24,598 bases of DNA from Methylotenera sp. UBA6020 (GTDB taxonomy: Bacteria; Pseudomonadota; Gammaproteobacteria; Burkholderiales; Methylophilaceae), in the NCBI GenBank assembly GCA_002429455.1, contig DIZU01000126.1:367-24964 (forward strand), written 5' to 3'. A program made the position numbers and the translations under genes. Numbering within the stretch: position 1 is the stretch's first letter; each line of letters begins with the position of its first letter. The notes under the pieces are model-generated. The model searched no databases, had not been told where the DNA came from, and worked only from the letters and a program-made list of their open reading frames with translations. Below are positions 7,190 to 14,942 of this stretch, piece by piece.

Positions 7190-8782
7190 TTATTTGATGA
7201 TTGGTTGCTCTGTGAAGCTATGATACGGCGGTGGTGATGGCAATGTCCATTCCAGACCTTTGGCGCCTTCCCATACTTGATCCGTCGCTTTTTTACCACC
7301 TCGGGCACAACTTACAATGTTGTAAACAAATAACAACTGTGAGAACCCAAGCACAAATGCTGCGATTGATGAAATCATATTAAATTCAGCAAACTGCAAT
7401 GCGTAATCTGGAATACGACGTGGCATACCAGCCAAACCTAGGAAAAACTGAGGGATGAAGGTCAAGTTAAATGAAATTGCAGTTAACCAAAAATGCAATT
7501 TACCTAACGTCTCGCTGTACATATGCCCAGTCATTTTAGGTAACCAGTAGTAAGTACCGGCCATAATACCCATGATACCACCAGCAAATAATGTGTAATG
7601 GAAGTGCGCAACCACAAAGTAACTATTGTGGTATTGCGCATCGGCAGCAACGTCAGCGAGCACCAAGCCAGTTAAACCACCGATACCAAACAGAATAATC
7701 CAACCTACTGCAAATAACATTGGCGTTTCAAAGCTCATGGAGCCTTTCCACATTGTTTTAATCCAGCAGAAGAACAATACGGCTAATGGCAATGAAATGG
7801 CCATCGTACTATACATAAAGTAAAGCAATGCTGGCACTGGCATACCTGCTGTGAAAAAATGGTGCGCCCAAACCACCACTGCTAACGCACCAATTGCCCA
7901 TAATGAGTATACTTGAGCTTTGTAACCGTACATTGGTTTACGTGAGAATGTTTCTAGAATTTGTGGAATGAAACCCCATACCGGCAATAACAAAATATAC
8001 ACTTCAGGATGACCAAAGAACCAAAACAAATGTTGGAACATAATTGGGTCACCACCACCAGCCGCATTAAAGAAATGCGTACCAAAGTGACGATCCGTTA
8101 ACAACATGGTTACTGCACCTGCTAATACAGGAATTGTAGCTACAAGTAAGAAAGCCGTAATTAACCAACCCCAAGCAAACATAGGCATCTTCATCAGCGT
8201 CATGCCTGGAGCACGCATATTGAACAAGGTGACAATAATGTTAATAGAACCCATTACAGAAGAAATACCTAGCAAGTGAACTGCAAAAATCGCAAAGTCT
8301 ACACCGATGCCACCCTGCACAGAGAGTGGCGGATAAAATGTCCAGCCTGTAGCCAACGCGCCATCACCAATGCCAAACATCGCTAGCGTGAATGGTAACG
8401 TTAATAGAATCGCTGAAGGCGGTAGCAACCAAAAACCCCAGTTATTCAAACGTGGCAATGCCATGTCTGGCGCACCAATTTGCAATGGAATCATCCAGTT
8501 AGCAAATCCAGTCGCTGCTGGCATCAACGCCGCAAAAATCATGATCAATGCATGCACACCAATCAACTGATTGAAAAACTCTGGATTCATCAGTTGGAGA
8601 CCTGGCTTAAACAATTCAGCACGAATACCCAAAATCATGCTTCCACCAACAAAAAACATGATCAGTGAGAAAGTAAGGTACATCGTACCTATGTCTTTAT
8701 GATTGGTCGTTGTTAACCAGCGCATAATCCCCGTTGGATGATCATGATGCTCTTCATGATGTGCTACCGTTGCTGTACTCAC
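7190..8782 (-). CDS. coxA: Cytochrome c oxidase subunit I (aa3-type, unusual K-channel)
   Basis: This 530-residue, twelve-helix catalytic subunit reduces O2 to water and pumps protons. It starts at GTG with AGGAG upstream. Metal ligands are all present: H77 and H395 for heme a, H393 for heme a3, and H258, H307 and H308 for CuB. Y262 in GHPEVY is the tyrosine normally crosslinked to H258. The D-channel is intact, with D106 (GAPDMALPRLNN) and E260, which places it in the A1 subfamily. The K-channel helix is unusual. The family motif P-T-G-V-K-V-F reads PLAVLFF (332-338), so the lysine position is Leu336. The neighbouring GMDVDTRAYF-type segment reads GMPVPALLYF. It is otherwise full length with no frameshift. 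Confidence 0.97.
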   Translation of the reverse strand: MSTATVAHHEEHHDHPTGIMRWLTTTNHKDIGTMYLTFSLIMFFVGGSMILGIRAELFKPGLQLMNPEFFNQLIGVHALIMIFAALMPAATGFANWMIPLQIGAPDMALPRLNNWGFWLLPPSAILLTLPFTLAMFGIGDGALATGWTFYPPLSVQGGIGVDFAIFAVHLLGISSVMGSINIIVTLFNMRAPGMTLMKMPMFAWGWLITAFLLVATIPVLAGAVTMLLTDRHFGTHFFNAAGGGDPIMFQHLFWFFGHPEVYILLLPVWGFIPQILETFSRKPMYGYKAQVYSLWAIGALAVVVWAHHFFTAGMPVPALLYFMYSTMAISLPLAVLFFCWIKTMWKGSMSFETPMLFAVGWIILFGIGGLTGLVLADVAADAQYHNSYFVVAHFHYTLFAGGIMGIMAGTYYWLPKMTGHMYSETLGKLHFWLTAISFNLTFIPQFFLGLAGMPRRIPDYALQFAEFNMISSIAAFVLGFSQLLFVYNIVSCARGGKKATDQVWEGAKGLEWTLPSPPPYHSFTEQPIIK

Positions 8783-8872
8783 TACCTTCTCCTAATTACT
8801 CAAACTAAATAATTATTAACTTAATTATCGTTGATTCAAATTACCATTGATTTAGATTAAATTTGACTCAAA

Positions 8873-10045
8873 TTATTGACGCGCCATTTTAACTTGTGAT
8901 GGTTGCAATACATCACCAACGTTATTGCCCAACGCATTTCTCTCATAAGTAATCACTGATGCAATTTCTGTATCATTAAGCATCGCTTTCCATGATGGCA
9001 TGACACGCACACCATTCAATACGCGATCTAGATGACTATCTTTAAGATACTTGCCATCTGCACCAAAAATTGGCCCATTCGCAATTTTACTGCCAGTTAA
9101 TGCTGGAAAGGCTGGCGGTAAACCCGCACCAGTGACTTGGTGACAAACCGCACAGTTTTTCTCGTACACGATTTTACCATTTGCAACTAGATCTTCTTTC
9201 GTCCATTCTTTATTGGCACCGGCAACGGCCTTAGCCAGTTCTTCTTTCTTTGCAGCAACCCATACTTTATACTCGGCCATAGGCATAGCATCAACCACTA
9301 TAGGCATGTAACCGTGACCTTTACCACATAGTTCCTTGCATTGACCGCGATAAGTCCCAGCCCGTTCAACTTGCACCCAAGTTTCACGAATAAAACCTGG
9401 CACAGCAACGCGTGAAGAGCCGAATTGCGGCACCCACCAATTATGTAACACGTCAGTTGCGGTCATTAAAACGCGGACTTTTTCACCTACCGGAAGCACG
9501 AGATGATTATCAACTTCAAGAAGATAGTTCTCATCTTTTGTACCTGAAAAACCTTTTTCAGTTTGCTCTTTTGGCGTTGCCAAATTACTTACAAACTTAA
9601 TGCCTTTTGCGTCACCATCCATGTATTCATATTGCCAGCGCCATTGCGACCCGGTGATCTTAATCACCATCGTTGCCTTATCTCTAGTATCTTCCATCAT
9701 GATCACACTGTGATAAGCGGGGATTCCCATAATGACAAAGTCAATTAGCAAAAGAATCGCAAATGGTATTAATGTCCAAAAAATTTCAACCGCGGTTGAG
9801 GGAGGTTTATCAGTAACAGGCTTATACCCCTTGCTTCTGCGGTGTGCGAAAATCGAATAAATCATGATAGCTAGAACCGCAAAGAAAATAATTGCAGTAA
9901 TCGTCATAAACTTATTGTGGACATGCAATGTATCAAGGGCCATCGGTGTAGCAGGCTCGGGGAAGTTCCAACTGTAATCAGCATTCGCATTGAGCGAAGC
10001 TAGCATTGCAGCCAGACCTAACCCAATTTTTCTAAAACCTTGCAT
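8873..10045 (-). CDS. coxB: Cytochrome c oxidase subunit II with fused cytochrome c domain
   Basis: This is a 390-residue protein. A signal peptide (1-22, ANA/D) is followed by two membrane helices (about 45-67 and 88-108) and the periplasmic cupredoxin domain with the binuclear CuA site: H201, C236, C240, H244 and M247 in GQCKELCGKGHGYMP. A C-terminal class I cytochrome c domain follows, with heme attachment C298-AVC301-H302 and probable sixth ligand M349. The fusion makes this a caa3-like subunit II that carries its own electron-entry cytochrome. E87 (AVEIFW) aligns with the glutamate at the mouth of the K-channel in bovine subunit II (E62). It lies 20 nt after the DUF2244 gene and 90 nt before coxA, in one operon. 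Confidence 0.96.
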   Translation of the reverse strand: MQGFRKIGLGLAAMLASLNANADYSWNFPEPATPMALDTLHVHNKFMTITAIIFFAVLAIMIYSIFAHRRSKGYKPVTDKPPSTAVEIFWTLIPFAILLLIDFVIMGIPAYHSVIMMEDTRDKATMVIKITGSQWRWQYEYMDGDAKGIKFVSNLATPKEQTEKGFSGTKDENYLLEVDNHLVLPVGEKVRVLMTATDVLHNWWVPQFGSSRVAVPGFIRETWVQVERAGTYRGQCKELCGKGHGYMPIVVDAMPMAEYKVWVAAKKEELAKAVAGANKEWTKEDLVANGKIVYEKNCAVCHQVTGAGLPPAFPALTGSKIANGPIFGADGKYLKDSHLDRVLNGVRVMPSWKAMLNDTEIASVITYERNALGNNVGDVLQPSQVKMARQ

Positions 10046-10065
10046 AAAACATGCTCCAAATCTAA

Positions 10066-10545
10066 TTAATAATTAATTCTTAATTTTTGCCTGAGTTCAC
10101 GCGCCAATATGACGCGCTGCTCATCATTTATAAAATACTTGCCGAACTCAACCTCTTTACCATGTGAACCAATAAAAAGACCGCTTTTGCCATTTAGACC
10201 ACTGCTATTTACTACACCACGCACATTAACTTGTGCCCAATATCTTTGATATACAGTTGCACTGAATTTTTTATAATTTCTTTTTTCAACTACAACGTGG
10301 TCATCTTCTATGGCAATGCTTTCATAATCGCCCGAATGCTGATGAATGTAGTTAAAAGCATATGCGATAGCCACTACTTCCATCCCGGCAAAAGGCAACA
10401 CTAACCAAGCACCCATGAGCGTAAAAACCAACGCTACCAATAAAACTATCACCATTAAAACGGCAATCACTTTTATACCATCTTCCGGGGAAAGTGAATT
10501 GTTCGGTCTCAGAATGATTTTATAGCCGAAATCGGATACTGCCAC
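10066..10545 (-). CDS. DUF2244 integral membrane protein
   Basis: This 159-residue protein has two closely spaced membrane helices (about residues 22-45 and 47-66) followed by a soluble, strand-rich C-terminal domain. The pattern PNNSLSPEDG, the tight helix pair ending PFAGMEVVAIAYAF and the later VEKRN...F segment are those of DUF2244, a family repeatedly found directly upstream of subunit II in proteobacteria. It starts at GTG, with AAGGACGG about 7 nt upstream. As the first gene of the oxidase operon it is probably co-expressed and linked to oxidase assembly, but no biochemical role is established. Confidence 0.85.
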   Translation of the reverse strand: MAVSDFGYKIILRPNNSLSPEDGIKVIAVLMVIVLLVALVFTLMGAWLVLPFAGMEVVAIAYAFNYIHQHSGDYESIAIEDDHVVVEKRNYKKFSATVYQRYWAQVNVRGVVNSSGLNGKSGLFIGSHGKEVEFGKYFINDEQRVILARELRQKLRINY

Positions 10546-10992
10546 ACACCGTCCTTGTGTCGTTCAAACTCAATGCAAGTTTGCTTACAGCTTTTGACTG
10601 TGTGCTATTTTGACCAATGTCAAAATAGCACAAAAAAAATTTTGACTCAAGCAGAAAGTTACACTTTGGTAACAATTACATACAATTTCAGTACGACCTA
10701 TGGGAAATGAAAATAGCTAACACCACCATTTCCTATATTCAGACTTAATTTATTTTTGAGATTTCTTAAATCTTTAAGTGAGTATCTAGCCTTCAAAAAA
10801 ACTCTGCAACTGCTGTCATAAATTTCTTAAAAATCATCGCCTCAGACCCTCACTCCCGAGCCATCCCAAAAGTACTGAAGCGCACTGTTTACATATATAC
10901 TTATCATTCCAACCAAATGAACACATTGAAATTGAAGCTTTGCATTACCCATAACCCAATTAATGCATCTTAAACAATAACAAGGAAATATC
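10546..10992. promoter_or_regulatory. Control region upstream of the oxidase operon
   Basis: This is a 447-nt gap between the divergently oriented DUF2244 gene and the orphan gene at 10993. A perfect 13-bp palindrome and three TTTTGAC words cluster at 10592-10646. On the minus strand a plausible sigma70 promoter is TTGAGT (10650-10645), 17 nt, then TATTTT (10627-10622), which would overlap the palindrome. The remaining part, about 10650-10980, is AT-rich. I see no gene, RNA gene or repeat array there. Confidence 0.4.
10601..10632. promoter_or_regulatory. Perfect 13-bp palindrome, likely operator
   Basis: The arm tgtgctattttga (10601-10613) is exactly mirrored at 10620-10632 around a 6-nt centre, ccaatg. 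It lies 56-87 nt upstream of the DUF2244 start codon, where an operator is expected, and overlaps the best promoter match on that strand. No T-run follows on either strand in the transcribed direction, so it is not a good terminator. The binding protein is unknown. Confidence 0.5.
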
Positions 10993-11499
10993 ATGTTTAC
11001 ATTGACGGTTAGCTTGGATTCCCTTTCGATATACATTGTTGCAGCCGACGTTCTTATATTACTTACGTATGTCTTATATCTCTTTCAGAAAAAAAGAAGT
11101 TTGGATAACTCAATCAAAAAAATAACGGAGTTCATAACCGAATACTTTATGAATACTGGCGCAGAAGTACATGTGACATGCTTCAAGCTAGAAGGAAGGA
11201 AACACTTCGTCACCCTGATAGAATCTGAACCATTAAAGCGGTTTCGTTACTCAAATGTTTTAGAAACTAACCTGATATCACATATTTTCAAAATCACTGG
11301 CAACGTGATAGAAAAAATTTACTGGCGGTTTCCAGTTCAGATCCAAAAAGATTCAGTGGTAGTTGAGGGCGGGATTAGCCAAGAGAGTGATGACTTATAC
11401 TTTTCGGATGTGCCTGCCTTGGCTAAAGAGCAGACTGAGTACAAAGTATCTGAGGTGTCATGGGATGAATATGAAAACTCAAAGAAGAAAATTGAATAA
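10993..11499 (+). CDS. Membrane-anchored protein of unknown function
   Basis: This 168-residue protein starts at an ATG with a good AAGGA ribosome binding site 6 nt upstream. One N-terminal membrane helix (about residues 10-31) is followed by a Lys-rich stretch (QKKRSLDNSIKK) and a soluble, probably cytoplasmic domain that is charged and ends EYENSKKKIE. I recognise no family motif and no catalytic signature. It is lower in GC than its neighbours and lies between the oxidase operon and an integrase relic beside a tRNA gene, so it is likely to be acquired cargo. The coding evidence is the full-length frame and clear start signal. Confidence 0.65.
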   Translation: MFTLTVSLDSLSIYIVAADVLILLTYVLYLFQKKRSLDNSIKKITEFITEYFMNTGAEVHVTCFKLEGRKHFVTLIESEPLKRFRYSNVLETNLISHIFKITGNVIEKIYWRFPVQIQKDSVVVEGGISQESDDLYFSDVPALAKEQTEYKVSEVSWDEYENSKKKIE

Positions 11500-11609
11500 T
11501 GTGATTTTTCAGTAATGAGGGATTTACAGGCATGTGAATTATCCAAAACTATTTAGCATCGCTACATCACATCAATAATGTGCCCTAGATAGTCTTTGCG
11601 TGCCTGAGC

Positions 11610-11804
11610 TTAGGCCAACAATTGGGTTAACTGAATCGGTTTTTGCTTGCCATGAAGCATAACACGCAGTCGAAAATACTTACTGCCATTGGGATGTATA
11701 AGTAAAAACAAACCATTGCCATCACGGAGCGTATATTGCTTTTCTTTAGGCTGTGCAGCTTTAATTGTGAAGTCATCTAGTAAATCAGCATTTAGTTTAG
11801 CCAT
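11610..11804 (-). pseudogene. Relic of a tyrosine-recombinase integrase (Arm-binding domain)
   Basis: Only about 64 residues remain open. They match the start of the N-terminal arm-DNA-binding domain (DUF4102 type) of P4-like integrases: LLDDFTIKAAQPKEKQYTLRD, then GNGLFLLIHPNGSKYFRLRV and HGKQKP. An intact enzyme has about 400 residues with a catalytic R..HxxR..Y domain, and none is present here. After the TAA the same frame continues AQARKDYLG, which resembles the (S)LAQARK segment that normally follows in these integrases. A nonsense change or small indel in a once longer gene, plus loss of the rest, is therefore likely. It lies 154 nt from the 3' end of tRNA-Leu, the usual attachment site of such elements. 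Confidence 0.75.
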
Positions 11805-11806
11805 GA

Positions 11807-11848
11807 AATAAGTATAAAAAATATGTATGAGATGTTTTTATACTTATT
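11807..11848. repeat. Perfect 14-bp inverted repeat upstream of the integrase relic
   Basis: The arm aataagtataaaaa (11807-11820) is exactly mirrored at 11835-11848 around a 14-nt centre. It begins 2 nt before the relic's ATG and thus covers the place where its promoter and ribosome binding site would be. It may be an operator or excisionase-type site of the lost element. No terminator-type T-run is associated with it. Confidence 0.5.
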
Positions 11849-11890
11849 GTAAAGCGACTACATGCAACACTAAGCGATGACAATAGACGT

Positions 11891-11921
11891 AAAAAAATCC
11901 TAGAAGGTTGAATTTTCTAGG
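11891..11921 (-). terminator. Rho-independent terminator of tRNA-Leu
   Basis: On the minus strand CCTAGAA (11921-11915) and TTCTAGG (11905-11899) pair over 7 bp with a 9-nt loop, followed at once by ATTTTTTT. It lies 38 nt past the 3' end of the tRNA-Leu gene in the direction of transcription. Confidence 0.7.
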
Positions 11922-11958
11922 CTTAAGATACATTTTGATGTCACTTGAAACAACATCG

Positions 11959-12045
11959 TGGTGCCGGGAGGGGGAATCGAACCCCCACGTTGTCGCCAAC
12001 GCGGGATTTTGAGTCCCGTGCGTCTACCAATTCCGCCATCCCGGC
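11959..12045 (-). tRNA. tRNA-Leu (anticodon CAA)
   Basis: Read on the minus strand, the sequence gives a 7-bp acceptor stem (GCCGGGA / TCCCGGC), the Leu-type D-arm with GGTAGACGC, the anticodon loop CTCAAAA (anticodon CAA, reading UUG), a long variable arm typical of leucine tRNAs (CGTTGGCGACAACG), and a T-arm with GGTTCGATTCC. The discriminator base is A and the CCA end is encoded (11959-11961). The length of 87 nt is normal. A terminator follows, and an integrase relic sits just beyond the 3' end. Confidence 0.97.
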
Positions 12046-12105
12046 TTATGGAAAATACATTACTGTATAATTGCAACAACGCCATTATAGCAAGCTCTGA
12101 GACTT

Positions 12106-13164
12106 ATGCGAACACAAGATTTCGATTTTTATTTACCAACGCAATTAATTGCACAACATCCAACCTCTGACAGAACCGCAAGCCGCATGTTGTATGTTAA
12201 TGGCGTGAATGGCAACTTGCACAATGAAGCGTTTGTGGACTTACCCAATTTCCTAGATGCTGGCGATTTACTGGTGTTTAACGACACCCGTGTGATCAAG
12301 GCTCGCTTATTTGGTCATAAGCACACGGGCGGCAACGTTGAAGTGCTGATAGAGCGCGTTATCGACCAACATACAGCCTATGCGCACGTGCGCGCCTCAC
12401 GTGCGCCCAAAATAGGTAGCCAATTACAACTATCAGATGCGTTTGATGTAGAGGTGACCGCACGTCATGATGATTTATTCGAGCTACGTTTTTTAAGTGA
12501 GACTTCCGTACTGGATTTGCTGGAGCAACATGGAGCCTTACCTTTGCCGCCTTATATCACGCATAAAGCCACTAGCGAGGATGAAGAACGCTACCAAACC
12601 GTCTATAGCAAACATTTAGGTGCAGTTGCGGCACCGACGGCGGGGCTGCACTTTAACGACGCCATGTTAGCGCAACTTAAACAAAAAGGCATCGATATTG
12701 CCTATGTGACTTTACATGTAGGTGCGGGGACTTTTCAACCGGTGCGGGTAGACAACATTCATGAACATAAAATGCACAGCGAAATTTACAATATCTCGCA
12801 GACAACAATTGATATGATCGCTAAAACACGATTACATGGCGGCAAAGTGACCGCCGTTGGCACCACCGCTATGCGCGCTTTGGAAAGTGCGGCACAACAA
12901 GGTGAGCTAAAGGCTTGCAATAGTGAAACAAGTATTTTCATTACGCCTGGCTATCAGTTTAAGGTAGTGGATCGTTTATTTACTAACTTTCATCTACCTA
13001 AAAGCACGCTGCTCATGTTAGTGTCAGCATTTGGTGGCATAGAACATATTAAAAAAGCTTATGCGTATGCAATAGCGCAACAATATCGCTTTTTTAGTTA
13101 TGGCGATGCGATGCTGATTGAAAAACAACCCATTGAAAAAACGTTAGCCGAACATGCCAAGTAA
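12106..13164 (+). CDS. queA: tRNA ribosyltransferase-isomerase (queuosine synthesis)
   Basis: This 352-residue enzyme uses S-adenosylmethionine to transfer and isomerise a ribosyl group onto the 7-aminomethyl-7-deazaguanine base of tRNA, giving epoxyqueuosine. Family marks are the start DFDFYLPTQLIAQHP, DLLVFNDTRVIKARL, LPLPPYI, the conserved AAPTAGLHF, VGAGTFQPVRVDNIHEHKMHSE, and the C-terminal TNFHLPKSTLLMLVSAF. Length is normal. It is divergent from tRNA-Leu, with only 60 nt between them. The usual partner tgt is not in the window directly after it. Confidence 0.97.
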   Translation: MRTQDFDFYLPTQLIAQHPTSDRTASRMLYVNGVNGNLHNEAFVDLPNFLDAGDLLVFNDTRVIKARLFGHKHTGGNVEVLIERVIDQHTAYAHVRASRAPKIGSQLQLSDAFDVEVTARHDDLFELRFLSETSVLDLLEQHGALPLPPYITHKATSEDEERYQTVYSKHLGAVAAPTAGLHFNDAMLAQLKQKGIDIAYVTLHVGAGTFQPVRVDNIHEHKMHSEIYNISQTTIDMIAKTRLHGGKVTAVGTTAMRALESAAQQGELKACNSETSIFITPGYQFKVVDRLFTNFHLPKSTLLMLVSAFGGIEHIKKAYAYAIAQQYRFFSYGDAMLIEKQPIEKTLAEHAK

Positions 13165-13244
13165 AATATTGATTGAACCAATGTAGCTGATGTTTTGACT
13201 AACCCAAGCATCAATGAAACATCACCAAATAAGAAAGAGTCTTT

Positions 13245-14123
13245 ATGCGTACACCCAAAATATTACTTTCCATTACCCTACTTGCCGTGTTGCAACCAGT
13301 GCATGCGGCAGTTCTGGTAGATGCTGAAGTCGGCATCAAAATCCCGCTGGCTCAAAAACCAAGCACGCGTCCAATGACCGTAGCACATATTCCTGGTTTA
13401 AAACGCTATTACATTGCAGACGGCGGCCTAGCGCCGATGGCTAGCGAGTTTGAGGCAGCTACTTCTAAATCGCAAATTCATGCTTATGACGATGAAGGCA
13501 AATATGTCAACTCGGCAAAGCCAGGTTATGACAATCGCTCCATTTATTACAATCCTAACTCTGACAAACTTGAGACTATTACTTATAATATTTCTAGTGA
13601 TGTGGGCTTCTCACCAAATACTGGCATCTATGCCATTGATTTATCTGAAACAGGGGATGTAAAGGATAGCTCAAATGAAGTGACGCAATTCAACCCGGCC
13701 TTTGGTGACGCGGCAACCATGCCTAGCTACAACCCAGAAACTAAACAATATTATGCTAAACAAGAACGCGGCAACAAGGTATGGGTCGTTGATTTGAAGT
13801 CACGCGAAAAAATTAGCGAAATTGCCTTAGACTTTACAAAAGCAGGAGTGGCCTTTGATGATGTAAGCGATCACTTTGTGGCATATAGTGGCGTAAAAGG
13901 TGAAGAGCTTGTGCTGCTCGATGTCGATCACAAAGCCGTATTGATATTTGACTTGAGCGGCAAGTACGTAGGTAAAAGCGAATTGCCAAAAAACCTAAAA
14001 CTACGATCACAAAACCATTTTAATGGTACCGGTTATGCCAATGACATGTTATTTGTATATAACGAGCCAGAGGGTGAATTTGGCACCTATTATGGTTTTA
14101 AGGTATTAAAAACCAATCAATAG
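13245..14123 (+). CDS. Exported protein of unknown function, beta-propeller-like
   Basis: This 292-residue protein has a signal peptide (1-21, VHA/A), so it is exported to the periplasm or beyond. The mature part is rich in short beta-strand patterns such as YYIADGG, IHAYDDEGKYV, IYYNPNSDKLETITYN, GIYAIDLSETG, KVWVVDLKSREKI and VLIFDLSGKYVG. These recur about every 40-50 residues, as in beta-propeller or 'lactonase-like' folds. I see no catalytic motif. Upstream aagaaagag serves as a ribosome binding site. A strong terminator follows, so it forms its own transcription unit 80 nt after queA. Confidence 0.75.
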   Translation: MRTPKILLSITLLAVLQPVHAAVLVDAEVGIKIPLAQKPSTRPMTVAHIPGLKRYYIADGGLAPMASEFEAATSKSQIHAYDDEGKYVNSAKPGYDNRSIYYNPNSDKLETITYNISSDVGFSPNTGIYAIDLSETGDVKDSSNEVTQFNPAFGDAATMPSYNPETKQYYAKQERGNKVWVVDLKSREKISEIALDFTKAGVAFDDVSDHFVAYSGVKGEELVLLDVDHKAVLIFDLSGKYVGKSELPKNLKLRSQNHFNGTGYANDMLFVYNEPEGEFGTYYGFKVLKTNQ

Positions 14124-14150
14124 ATAATCTTGCATAACTGGCATCCCCAA

Positions 14151-14179
14151 TTAAAAACCGCCCTAAAGGCGGTTTTTAA
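14151..14179. terminator. Bidirectional rho-independent terminator
   Basis: ttaaaaaccgcc (14151-14162) and ggcggtttttaa (14168-14179) form a perfect 12-bp stem with loop ctaaa. The stem has a GC core and T-runs on both strands. It lies between the convergent exported-protein gene and DUF1097 gene. Confidence 0.9.
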
Positions 14180-14189
14180 TTTACTAGTT

Positions 14190-14221
14190 GTAATTAATGA
14201 TTAGAACTCATCATTAATTAC
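14190..14221. repeat. AT-rich 12-bp perfect inverted repeat
   Basis: gtaattaatgat (14190-14201) is exactly mirrored at 14210-14221 around tagaactc. It lies a few bases past the stop of the DUF1097 gene and right beside the stronger GC-cored terminator. It lacks a GC core and T-run, so it may only stabilise the mRNA end, or be a protein site. Confidence 0.45.
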
Positions 14222-14227
14222 CTATTC

Positions 14228-14731
14228 TTACTTACCAAGCATGCCAGCAAGCTTGCCTGAAAGCATTCCAAACACAGCACCGAACAGTACTGATAGAGCA
14301 ACGATTAATGTTGGATTAGTTAAGTTCATGGCTCCGTAACTACCAGCAGTATTGGTTGAAAGTGCAAAGCCCGCTGTTGCCGCATAACCGTAAACATTTG
14401 CCGGCACTACTGATAGCAAATTACAACCTGCTACAATCACTAAGAAGAACACTGTCACCGCAATATAAATTGGCGCTGCAATTGCTGCAGGTAAACCAAC
14501 TGGATTATTAACCACCAAAGCTAATGCAATTCCTGCAATCACTGCACCATAAACCATACCCGCAATGGTTTTTTGCAAAGCGGCATTATCACCACCTGTA
14601 TGAAAATAACAACCCCATGCAATAAAGCCGGCCCAAACCAATACTGATCCTGCAAGCGGCCCTAAAGCCAAAAATGCCCATACCCCTCCTAATACCGCGA
14701 TGCTTAGTGCTAATGCTAGTAACTTCGACAT
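14228..14731 (-). CDS. DUF1097 membrane protein (YcdZ-like)
   Basis: This 167-residue, very hydrophobic protein has about five membrane helices. The pattern of Gly/Ala-rich helices, LVWAGFIAWGCYFHTGGD in the first loop (compare the SWAGFLG...YFACPQGG of E. coli YcdZ, from memory), and a C-terminal helix with SVLFGAVFGMLSGKLA match DUF1097. An AGGAG ribosome binding site precedes the ATG. Transport or scaffold roles have been suggested for the family, but none is proven. It is monocistronic as far as the window shows. Confidence 0.8.
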   Translation of the reverse strand: MSKLLALALSIAVLGGVWAFLALGPLAGSVLVWAGFIAWGCYFHTGGDNAALQKTIAGMVYGAVIAGIALALVVNNPVGLPAAIAAPIYIAVTVFFLVIVAGCNLLSVVPANVYGYAATAGFALSTNTAGSYGAMNLTNPTLIVALSVLFGAVFGMLSGKLAGMLGK

Positions 14732-14942
14732 ACTTTTCTCCTAATTATTATAATGAGTAGCAAGTTGATGCGAACAGCAGCGAAACATGTAGGGCTTATT
14801 GTAATAGTGTAGTTAGTCGCCCTAAACATATAAACGCCAAGGGCATACTGAATGATTTTCACAAAAATGTAAACTTTTTTGCGCTAGTTTTTGACACTAA
14901 TGAAGCGTGGGGGATAGGAGAAATATGGGAATACCTATTTTC

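Noticed and set aside
7190..8782. CoxA considered as an A2- or B-type oxidase to explain the missing lysine
   Set aside because: Glu260 in GHPEVY is the A1 mark, and the overall sequence is clearly A-type, so the subfamily does not explain the change.
10601..10632. Palindrome considered as a terminator
   Set aside because: No T-run follows on either strand and it lies upstream, not downstream, of the nearest genes.
11900..12170. Open frames across tRNA-Leu
   Set aside because: The bases are the tRNA gene and the queA start; peptides such as GGGIEPPRCRQRG are the usual spurious translation of a tRNA.
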